This document shows, in pieces, positions 1 to 9,035 of a stretch of DNA of 64,000 nucleotides. The stretch is from contig CM042086.1 in NCBI GenBank assembly GCA_023512835.1, positions 20,901,029-20,965,028 of the forward strand. The letters run 5' to 3'. Source of the DNA: Taxillus chinensis (Eukaryota; Streptophyta; Magnoliopsida; Santalales; Loranthaceae). Position 1 is the first letter of the stretch; the number at the start of each line of letters is the position of its first letter. A program made the position numbers and the translations under genes. Below the pieces are notes generated by a model. It was not told the origin of the DNA. It worked only from the letters and a program-made list of their open reading frames with translations, and did not search any database.

Positions 1-1414
1 TAGTTTTTTTGTCATTGTGAGCGTGCAATAGTGTTTCTCACTCCCATACACATAATCAACTCATGGGGCTTATTATATACAAAGGTAGTTATTTTAGGTG
101 ACCAATCAGACATTTAATTTAGTTGGTGACGATTATATGTTTTCTTATTAATTTGTTATCATTCAAGCCATTTGTATATTGATGATTTAATGACCGTTTT
201 AATCTAATTGAGTTCAAAATCATCGATGAGTTCGTACAATATTGGGCGATGAGAATGAGAAAATAAAAAGGTGAAACTTTGGATGCTAATAAAAAAATAT
301 TATTAATAAAAGTATTAGTAATTTTATATTTTGGGTTGTCATTACTAATACACTTGAAATGTACCACTTTTGCATGTGAATGAATTGTCTATATATAATT
401 TTGTAATGGTTGATGTTTTGTGTTTTGTGTAATGCTCAAAATTATTAATATGAATTTATTTTAAAACATTTGGCTAAAATAGTCTCGAAGATAGACCACA
501 AATCAAAGTCTAGGTAAATATTCAAATGTTAAATTATTATATTTAAAAAAAACTCAACAAAAATATATCGTGATTATGATACTATATATAAAACTGACAC
601 TATATATACTTTTTTTATAGTTTATAAAAAAGGATGCTATATATAAAATTGAAACTTTTAACTCATATAATTGTTTTTATAAAAAAAATCTCATAGCAAA
701 TGTATCAAATTATGATTTTGAAACTTTTAACTCATATCACTTTTTTTTTTCAAACAAAAAGTCTAAAAAAAATCATAAATACAGAGTTTATAAAAAACCA
801 TAGTATATATAAAATTGAAACTTTTAGCTCATATAATTGTTCCTATACAAAAAATCTCATAGCAAATCTAACACGGGGACATTAAAACTCGAACTTGATT
901 ACAAAATTAGTTTAGAGGTAATTGTTTCAAGGCCATAAGTATCAAATTATAGAGAATTGGGACACTCTCAACAAATAAAATGAAAATGCATTGCAATTAT
1001 CAGTCATTTTGTAAGTTTAACTTCAATTCACCCCCAAAAATTTGATGATACGAAAATATATTACGATGAAGTCAGTAATAAATTTTATGATATTTGAATT
1101 ACTATGTCAAAATGTGATCGATTTAAATATTTTTTCCAAAAATATAAGACTTTTTTTTGGGATCTAATTCATTCATATATGCAAAACACAGCTTGTATTT
1201 TCTTTCTTAGGCAATAGCAACACTTGTCGAGGCTTTGGTGTTAGCTGATTCCGCCAACAACTTTTTACTTAATCTAAAATCTTGATTCCAGTTGTAATCA
1301 ATTGACTAGTAAAAAAACAAAATACTAGTAGTACCCATTGAATGGCAAAAGAGACGACGCATTTTGGTGTTCAGGTGATAGGATGGGTTTTTTAATATCG
1401 AAATCTTAAAAGAT
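1..1414. other. AT-rich intergenic DNA, no gene seen
   Basis: Only short chance reading frames without recognisable protein content occur here. The stretch is strongly AT-rich with many A and T runs. Apart from the direct repeat listed separately, I see no RNA gene or transposon signature. Confidence 0.6.
621..867. repeat. Imperfect direct repeat, two units about 166 bp apart
   Basis: A block of about 80 bp beginning with tttataaaaaa at 621 recurs at 787. Both copies run through a tatatataaaattgaaac core and end near ctcatagcaaat. They differ by a few substitutions, and a shorter echo (gaaacttttaactcatat) lies between them near 719. It reads as an old local duplication in AT-rich DNA; no function is implied. 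Confidence 0.6.
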
Positions 1415-1418
1415 AAAA
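1415..1418 (-). terminator. Pol III T-run terminator of tRNA-Gly
   Basis: On the minus strand TTTT follows directly after the discriminator base of the tRNA, with a second TTTT a few bases further. This is the usual RNA polymerase III stop signal. Confidence 0.8.
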
Positions 1419-1489
1419 TGCACCAGCCGGGAATCGAACCCGGATCTGTACCGTGGCAGGGTACTATTCTACCACTAGACCACTGGTGC
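1419..1489 (-). tRNA. tRNA-Gly (anticodon GCC)
   Basis: The minus strand reads GCACCAGTGGTCTAGTGG at the 5' end (acceptor stem plus A box). It continues with CCTGCCACGG carrying the GCC anticodon, then the B box GGGTTCGATTCCC, and closes with GGCTGGTGC plus discriminator A. The 5' and 3' acceptor arms pair fully and the length is 71 nt without an intron, as expected for nuclear tRNA-Gly(GCC). No CCA is encoded, as usual for eukaryotes. It decodes GGC and GGU. It lies head-to-head with the nucleoside hydrolase gene, only about 140 bp from that start codon. Confidence 0.96.
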
Positions 1490-1490
1490 T

Positions 1491-1522
1491 TGTTGGGGTT
1501 AACTGATAATGAAATATATATC
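1491..1522 (-). promoter_or_regulatory. Upstream elements of tRNA-Gly: CAA motif and TATA-like stretch
   Basis: Just upstream of the tRNA on the minus strand is CAACA (1491-1495), and about 25-30 bp further up an ATATATAT stretch (1513-1522). Plant tRNA genes commonly carry a CAA start motif and an AT-rich TATA-like box at these spacings. The assignment rests on position and consensus only. Confidence 0.5.
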
Positions 1523-1631
1523 AATCATTTACTAATGTTTCACTCTGTCGGACAATTAATCACGTTCGTCACTTATAATCATTAAGGTAGCGGATTTGTC
1601 CGACTCGCCGCCGTTCGAAAGATTCAAGTCC

Positions 1632-4600
1632 ATGGCCGAACCAAAGAAGCTCATCATCGACACCGACCCTGGTATTGGTAGGCATCCTCTCGTTTCCATC
1701 TCATACGTCGTTAAATTTCTCGTACCTTTTTGTTTTTTCAAGCCTGCGATGCTATCGCAGATGACGCGATGGCGATATTTGTGGCGTTACAGTCGCCGGA
1801 AGTGGACGTGATTGGACTCACAACCATTTTTGGGAACGTCTACACCACCCTTGCCACCAGAAATGCTCTGCATTTGGTACCCCTCCGCTGTCTTATTCCA
1901 TTGGGTGTGATCGGTTGAAAAGCTCGTGTTTATTGGAAATGATCTGAAACTGCTTTTGAAGTTGGCTAGTTATATGTTTTGATTTTTAAGGAAGAATGAA
2001 CCGAACCCATGTTTTTTTTTTGTTTGTTTAGTTGGAGGTTGCGGGAAGGACCGACATTCCAGTGGTTGAAGGAGCACATGCCACAATCACTGTATGTATT
2101 TTTACTCTGATTTTAATTTACTCTGTGAGCTGTGGCCCTTACCCTGTTGTGTTTTGTCTGTTTGTCTGGACTTGCATTGCGTTCTCATCATGATAACACA
2201 AAAGCCTGTGTAACATTCCTACTGGCCATGGTGGATTTGTCAAAACTTTAAAACGAATTACCTTTTAATTTTATTAGCCGCAACTAAAAGCAGCAGTGCG
2301 ACACTATGTGGAAAATTGCATGACCTGTCAACGTGCCAAGTACCAAACATCAAAACCAGGTGGACTCCTTCAACCATTACCTATCCGAGAGTAGGTATGG
2401 GAAGAGATCTCTTTAGATTTTATATTTGGTTTTCCCAAATCAGGTGGCTTTGATGTTGTCTTAGTAGTGGTTGACCGCCTTAGCAAATATATCCATTTTC
2501 TGGGATTATCTCATCCATATTCAGGCATTCAGCAAAGTCTGTTGCTATTTTCTTTTTTAGAGATATTGTGTGCCTTCATGATCTTTAAACGTTTAATTAT
2601 TTCTGATCGAGATCCAGTATTTCTTAGTTCTTTTTGGTCAAACAACATTAAGAATGAGTTTGGCTTATCACCCACAATCAGATGATCAAACCAAAGTGGT
2701 TAACTGATGCTTGGGCCTTGGAGTCATATTTGTGCTGTCAGCTAAAAAATTGAAGCAAGTATTTGCCATGGGCTGAATATTCCTTCAACACTGAATTCCA
2801 TTCATCTACGGGGATGTCTCCTTTTAAAATAGTTTATGGCAGGAAACCTCCTCTTTTCCTTTTGTTTGTGGGAAAACTCGATTTCTAGATTTGGCAGACC
2901 TTTTATTGGCTCGGGATGAAATAATTGACATCCTCAAACAAAATTTATTAAAGGCTCAACAGCAAATGAAATGAACAAATAATTGCTATTGGCGAGAAAT
3001 TCATTTTAATGTTGGTGAATTGGTATTTCTTCAGTTGCAGCCTTATCGCTAAAAATCTTTGGCCTGACATGTTAATCAGAAATTGTTTCCTAGATACTTT
3101 GGCCCTTACAAGGTGTTGCAAAAAATTGGTTGCCTGGGAAATAGAGCTTCCGCCATACTCTAAGATACACTTGATTTTTCATGTTTCTCTTCTACGTCTA
3201 GTTCACAAATTTGCAGTAGGTGTTTCAAATATACCGCCGCTAATCAGAACCACATGTGAATTTATGGTACAAATCGATGCCATCTTATCACATCGTTGGC
3301 AAAAGTTTGGTGATTCAAACGTGCTAGAAGTCTTAGTCTATTGGAAAGACCGTGCAACCGAGGAAGATAGCTGGGAAGAATATGATTTGTTTCACCAATA
3401 ATTTTCAGCATTCCGGCTTGAGGACAAGTCAAGTTTTTCAGGAGGGATATAATGATATGAATCCTAAACCAATGACTACATATCAAGGGAGAAATAAAAA
3501 GGTGGCAGTTCATTAAAAGACTGTATTTTTATTATTTTAATAGGTAGTTATACAGATTAGTTATGGGTAATTATGAGTGAGTTATGGTTTAGTTTTAATA
3601 GGCAGTTACTGTAACCAATATGCTGTAACTGTTATGTTCCCATCTATATAATTTGACAGACATATTAATAAAGGATGTCTTTTATAAAATTAAAGTGCTA
3701 ATCATTGGTAAATTCCAGAGTATTTTCTCTTGCTATGGCATAGAGTGGTTTGTATCATCCACGCATTGATTAATGTTTTAATCTCACGGTCTGTTGATTC
3801 ATCTTTATGCTGTTTCGAAGGAAGGTACAAAGCTTCGTGTTGCTGATTTTGTCCATGGCTCTGATGGACTTGGCAACCAAAACTTTCCTCCCCCTCGAGG
3901 AAAACCAATTGAAAAGTCAGCTGCTGCTTTTCTCGTTGAGCAAGCAAGCCTTTATCCTGGAAAAATCACTGTGGTGGCACTAGGCCCCCTGACAAATATC
4001 GCACTGGTAAGATTCTCAATCGATTAAAGTCATTATTTAATGAAGATGTTTGCCCACTATATATATTCTTGATTTTTTAATTCTCTCACTGTTTCTGGTT
4101 ACTGTCGAAGGCTATTCAACTGGATCCTGCGTTTACCAAAAACATCAGCCAGATTGTTCTTCTTGGTGGTGCTTTTGCAGTAAATGGAAATGTCAACCCA
4201 GCCGCTGAGGCCAATGTATGTTGTGTGGTGCAATGCAAAAATTGAGAAATATACATATATAATGTTGAAGCAGAAAAGTTCGTTGTAGACATGTTACGTG
4301 AGCATCATTTGGGTAGTGGTTACCTATGTGATGGACTAGCTCACCCATAGATTGTAACAATTTTCCCAAAGCACACATGTTTTGAAAGTACAAGTACTGT
4401 TTCCCAAAAACATTCTACTAAAATAGTTTTGATATCATTATTTAGTGCTCATTGTTTTGATTGCTTCATCCTTTTATCTGTTTCTCTTGATTTCTTCTTC
4501 ATCTCTTTTTGGGTTGAATGTGCAGATTTTCGCAGACCCAGATGCTGCAGATATTGTATTCACAAGTGGAGCAGACATTTTGGCAATTGGGATAAATGTT

Positions 4601-5708
4601 ACTCATCAAGTTGTTTTGACTGGTAATCTTTCTGTGGTTACGTTTTCTATTTTCCCTATCGTGATCATTTTATGGTTTATGCTTGGTAGTGCAATTCTTT
4701 GAATTGTTATAAGTATGTTATGTACCTTCATCTGTCAGTAGCAGAAAAATGTTTCTATTTATACTTCATTACCAGTTCATGAATTATCTTCTGTGCATAT
4801 CCCCTTTTCTATCATACAAGTAATTAATTTTCTATGTACATGTCATAGATTGGCCATGGAGGTTGGAATTGTGTCAGGGATTCAATTTTATCCCACTGTA
4901 TTATTATATTTTATTTTTTTACCATTTTAGGAACCATCTTTTTCTCTGGAGCCTGAAGATGGGAGCATCAAAAGTGATCGGGGTTGAAAAAATTTTGAGC
5001 TGTAGATGAGTAGAGCAGGATGATCTTGGATCACTTGGCTAGTTATGAAGTATAACATTTTAGGATCCCCATGAAAACTATGAAGTCTTTCATTATGTGG
5101 AAACAGCTTTCGGTGAACAATTCCGCAGTTAAAAAAATGCCAAGGACTGAATCATGTTTTGAACCTTTTCCTTTTCCTCCAGACGACGATCGGGAGAAAC
5201 TTGCACGGTCAAAAGGAAAATACGCACTGTACTTGTGTAATATCTTGGAAGTCTACTTCTCGTACCATCGTGATGCATACAACACCAAAGGTATGTCATG
5301 AGAATTTGATTGATGAAACCAAGTCATTACTTGGGTCTACTGAATTAATTTTGTTCTTGGTGTAGGTGTTTACCTTCACGATCCAACAGCCCTTCTTGCA
5401 GCGGTTAGTCCATCACTGCTCACCTACACCGAGGGCGTGGTTAGAGTACAGATAAATGGCATAACAAGGGGCCTCACATTATTCTACAACAAACAGAAAA
5501 AGTATGTTTGCAATCATGCCCAGGTTGGTCCCTCTGATTTCTTTATCTGCTCAAGATGTTGTCACTGAACTGGTATATTTGTTTTGAGTGAACCTGCAGG
5601 TTTGATGAAGTCACTGAATGGTGCAATAAGCCCACGGTCAAGGTAGCAGTAACAGTCGATGCCTTTGCCATTGCTGAATTTGTCATGGATCGACTTATGG
5701 AGTCATAG
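1632..5708 (+). CDS. URH2: Uridine/purine nucleoside ribohydrolase, URH2 type (nine exons)
   Basis: Nucleoside hydrolase that cleaves ribonucleosides to base plus ribose in nucleoside salvage, probably cytosolic. Exons: 1632-1677, 1761-1876, 2032-2091, 3821-4006, 4111-4215, 4526-4622, 5183-5290, 5366-5501, 5600-5708. All junctions are GT-AG and the joined length is 963 nt, giving 320 residues, close to Arabidopsis URH2. The family calcium/ribose motif IDTDPGIDDAM covers residues 9-19 (Asp10, Asp12, Asp16, Asp17). [11 protein letters not shown] spans 161-171, and His244-Asp245 of VYLHDP supply the C-terminal metal/catalytic site. A TTG-initiated extension upstream was rejected in favour of the ATG. 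Intron 3 is 1.7 kb because it holds a gypsy fragment, yet the exon frame is intact, so the gene is probably functional. No signal peptide is seen. The match to URH2 rather than URH1 comes from remembered sequence and is close over the whole length. Confidence 0.93.
2276..3690 (+). mobile_element. Decayed Ty3/gypsy chromovirus fragment (integrase, chromodomain, LTR trace) in URH2 intron 3
   Basis: Broken frames in series match the 3' half of a gypsy pol gene. [13 protein letters not shown] near 2300 is the integrase zinc-binding end. [11 protein letters not shown] near 2470 and [13 protein letters not shown] near 2602 are integrase core segments with catalytic Asp positions. YHPQSDDQT and [10 protein letters not shown] follow. 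[13 protein letters not shown] near 3340-3375 is a chromodomain, which places it among chromoviruses. Stops and frameshifts interrupt every segment and the gag, protease and reverse transcriptase parts are missing. A purine-rich patch (aggagggatata, about 3439) is a possible polypurine tract, followed by LTR-like AT-rich sequence to about 3690. It is a 5'-truncated dead insertion in the same direction as the host gene. Edges are approximate. Confidence 0.85.
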
Positions 5709-6513
5709 TCTAACAGTCGGAAGTTTTTTTTTTTTTTTTTTAATGGCGCAACGAGGACATTCAACCCCTGTTATATATGAATCACATACACTTTGTCACC
5801 AGACATTCGTGACTCGTGAGACAACCGCACACAACAGCCTGTGGCACTTTAAGTTTGTATGAACGTAAAATATTTTATGTAATAATTATACATGATTTAG
5901 CCTACTTATTTATTTTGAATTTGCATCTTTGTGAACAGTCAATTCATATTAGCCGTTCAAATCTAAAATTGAATACTAAATTCATATAAAAATGAATAGT
6001 AAATTTAGATTTGCATCTTGATGAGCAGTAAATATGGATTGGCCTCTCAAATCAGATTTTACTACTAATAATTTGTAAATCCAGATATGGGAACCTCTTT
6101 TCCCCAAGCAACATTTAATTTGCAATCACAATAAAAATGAATAGTAAATCTGGATTGACTTCAAATAATAGTAAATCTGGATTGACTTCAAATAAATCTT
6201 GTTCTATTTGGAAGTTATTGATGCGTTAAGTTATTGATGCGTTGTTTTTTTTTTTAATTTAAATACAGAAAATATCTTTTATCCGATTGTTTGATATTTT
6301 TCTTATTTTTTTATTTTCATGTGCCCCCCACGACGGCATGACATGCTATAAAAACGAAAACACCTTTTATAAAATAGCCAAAAACAAGAAATATTTTTAA
6401 TTTGACAGAAAATACATAATATTTTATAATTTTTAAATAGAGTTTTTGAAAATAGAAAAGAAATCAAGTTTGCAAGTGAAATCAAGTGTTTTCGAACATG
6501 GCAACATGTGAAG

Positions 6514-6516
<3 letters not shown>

Positions 6517-6572
<56 letters not shown>
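6517..6572. repeat. Compound microsatellite (AT)14(GA)14
   Basis: Uninterrupted AT dinucleotides run from 6517 to 6544 and change directly into GA dinucleotides to 6572. Confidence 0.95.
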
Positions 6573-6579
<7 letters not shown>

Positions 6580-7179
6580 GCTATTTGCAACCGCGGATGT
6601 GTTCTTGCTGCGTAACCGGCTGATGTGACAATTGTCATGTTAGCGAAAAAGCTTAAAACTTAACGTGCAACGCATCGTAACTGAGATAGAGAGAAAGAGT
6701 GTAGAGGAGGAATGGAGGAGCTTCAAGCCGTGAATCTAGACGAAAAGAGACATAAATATGGCATAAAATTTGTTCTGAAGGCCATATAGAGGTTTTTTTG
6801 AAAATCCGAAGGCGAAAAATCCTCTATGGGGATTTTAGCCGCGTACCTCTCGTCGATACTTACAAATAAAAAAAGGGTCTAAATCGCACCACCGTACGTA
6901 ATATTATAACCGTTTGAAGTTTTCGTCGGAAATTACAGTCGACGGAAGGCTTTGGAAGAGATGATCGATATCTACTTGAGCCTTTGCTCGAGCCTCGCCT
7001 CGAGTAGAGGTTCGAGCATGCCTCAAGCAAATATGTTCGAGTCCATGCTTGAATCTCTGCTCGAAGTTGTGCTCGAGCAGGGCTGATGATTTGGAAGCGC
7101 GCCGAGTCGTGGGAAAAAATACAGAGGTGCCTTACTCCACGTCAAGCAAAAGATACCACGATTGTACCTAGCACTATTC

Positions 7180-7180
<1 letters not shown>

Positions 7181-7213
<33 letters not shown>

Positions 7214-7232
7214 GGAGGAGGGGGGGGGGGGG
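7181..7232. repeat. Compound microsatellite (TA)n(GA)n followed by G12
   Basis: TA repeats (7181-7196) change into GA repeats (to about 7213), then a G-rich spacer and a 12-base G run (7221-7232). The structure resembles the one at 6517. Confidence 0.9.
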
Positions 7233-7951
7233 ATAAGATTATATTGCATATATGCATAGAATTCAGCCATGTAAAATTAGTCCCCACATCATCTATATAA
7301 AGCCTGCAACGTACTTTCACAAGAAGAACACTAAGAACAAAACCTAAATTGATAATATTGATTTAAAAGCAGACAAAATCACGCAGGTTTTAAATTATTT
7401 ATTTCATTCCTCGCCCCTCCCCCTGGACCTCCATACGGTCGGTTGTGAGCAACAGTTAACGGGTGGGCTGTTACACCAACAGCGGGGGTGTAACAGAGGT
7501 GAATGGGCGGTGAGACAATTGAGAGAGTGCGATGGTGGGATAAAGGCTCAGGATGGCTTTTGGTGAGTGGTGTTGCAGACAGATAACAGAGTAAGGTGGT
7601 ATGCTTGAACGGATGAGCGTACACGACAGGGGATCTTGTGGTGGTGGTGGTGACTGGCGAGCACAGAGTAGCATGAGCCTTTGGGAGGACAAACAATGTC
7701 ACAAACTCAAGCTAATTATAAATAAATAATACACAAAACACGGGAAAAAAATTATTACGGTGGTGATTTGTTGAGGCCGGAAACAGGTTTGAGTTGATTT
7801 ATGAGTTGCCATACAAATACAATCAATGTTTGATCGAAATAATAAGAGGAAAGAAAAAGAAGAATTACGAAAAAGACGATGGAAACATTGGAACAATCCG
7901 CCAAATTTGGCAGTCCGGCGAAGGAAGAACAAGGACGGTAGCGTTTGTTGA

Positions 7952-8001
7952 GTCCCACACTGGAAGAGAGCGACGAAAGGGAGGGCAGGGTGGGCTATAA
8001 A
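7952..8001 (+). promoter_or_regulatory. U2 snRNA promoter, copy 1: USE and TATA box
   Basis: GTCCCACACTG (7952-7962) matches the plant upstream sequence element (consensus RTCCCACATCG) in all but its last bases. TATAAA lies at 7996-8001. The 33-bp gap between them is the spacing known to specify RNA polymerase II rather than Pol III in plant snRNA genes. The RNA start follows 27 bp after the TATA box. Confidence 0.88.
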
Positions 8002-8027
8002 CACAACGACGGACCGCCTAACAAAGC

Positions 8028-8223
8028 ATACCTTTCTCGGCCTTTTGGCTAAGATCAAGTGTAGTATCTGTTCTTATCAGTTTAATATCTGATATGTGGA
8101 CCATTGGTTCACACGATATTAAATTAATTTTTTATAGGGGAGGGCCGTCAGGATAGCTTGCTACTTGGGCTCTCAAGCGTCGTCTGAGCGTTGCACTACT
8201 GCTCGGGCCTGGCGCACCCTCCA
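8028..8223 (+). ncRNA. U2: U2 spliceosomal snRNA, copy 1
   Basis: The 196-nt sequence begins ATACCTTTCTCGGCC. It carries the branch-point-pairing GTAGTA at 8061-8066, the Sm site AATTTTTTA at 8126-8134 and a 3' end GGCGCACCCTCCA. Length and 5' half match plant U2. U2 pairs with the intron branch site in the major spliceosome. USE and TATA boxes lie upstream and a good 3' box follows, so this copy looks fully functional. It differs from copy 2 at only two positions (RNA positions 126 and 171). Confidence 0.97.
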
Positions 8224-8227
8224 ATCT

Positions 8228-8234
8228 AGTTTAA
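8228..8234 (+). terminator. snRNA 3' box, copy 1
   Basis: AGTTTAA follows the RNA end CA after four bases, fitting the plant Pol II snRNA 3'-end signal CA(N)3-10AGTNNAA exactly. Confidence 0.8.
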
Positions 8235-9004
8235 ATGTTTTTGTCGGTTCGTTACACGTTGGTCCAGTTAGTTTTCTTTGACTTATCGTTCTCGTCTCTT
8301 AAGAAAGTTAGTACCTGCTTTTGTTGAATTATCGATTTCTCTTAGTTTACTTTTAGATTCTTACAGTTTTCTTTTGGTATGTATGTGATTAATTTGTTTA
8401 AGTTTAAACAAATTAAACTGTTGTTTCCTTTACAATTTGTTGAATTAAATATTTAAATGGTATTTTATTTAGTAGTTTGTTCAACAATAATGATGTTTAA
8501 AACGAACAGTGTCTTTTATATAAGAGTTTGTTTAGATGATTTTCGTAATCAAATTTAATTCATTTTTTGATCAAATAGCATTTTCGCGTATTGGCCCAAT
8601 GAAGAATTATTATCAAATGTTGAGTCATCCTCCACTCCCGACACATTAATCTCCCAGTAAGTGTGACATTGACGACATTGATCCTTTGCTTTTATAAGTG
8701 AGAAATGAATGAAAAAAATAAAAATAAATTCTTTTTCACGTTTGGCAAAGACCAAGGTAACGGAATCGGTCATTACCTTAGTAATCTTTATATGGGATTC
8801 CAATCATATATGAGGTTTATACTGATGTTACTACATAAAGTAATTAAAGTTTAATTTAAACATGCTAAAATGCCCTTGGTACGTTGCTGCAGCTCATCCA
8901 CGCTCCCACCCTTCTCGCACGACGCCGCCCCATCACCCACCCTCCTCCGCTCGACACGACCCCCATCCTCCTCCCTCGACTCTCGATGCCGCTCCACCTA
9001 CTCT

Positions 9005-9035
<31 letters not shown>

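Larger units (their letters stand above)
5709..7544. other. Intergenic DNA with small repeats and microsatellites, no gene
   Basis: It begins with the 3' flank of URH2. Around 5935-6200 are several copies of an aatagtaaatctggattg-like motif, including a direct tandem copy near 6142-6195, and a doubled ttattgatgcg near 6220. These look like remains of a MITE. Around 6975-7085 are repeated gctcgagc/ttcgagc words. Two compound microsatellites are listed separately. No coding region is supported. Confidence 0.55.
7545..8234 (+). repeat. Duplicated segment carrying U2 snRNA copy 1
   Basis: From about 7545 to just past the U2 gene, the sequence is a diverged copy of about 11955-12690. Shared landmarks include gactggcgagcacagagtag, gttgaggccggaaacagg and the whole U2 promoter. 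Identity is high near the snRNA and falls with small indels further upstream, so the duplication predates a good deal of drift in the flank. Confidence 0.85.

Noticed and set aside
1596..1631. TTG-initiated extension of the first URH2 exon
   Set aside because: Plant nuclear genes start at ATG; ATG at 1632 gives the length and N-terminus expected for URH2.
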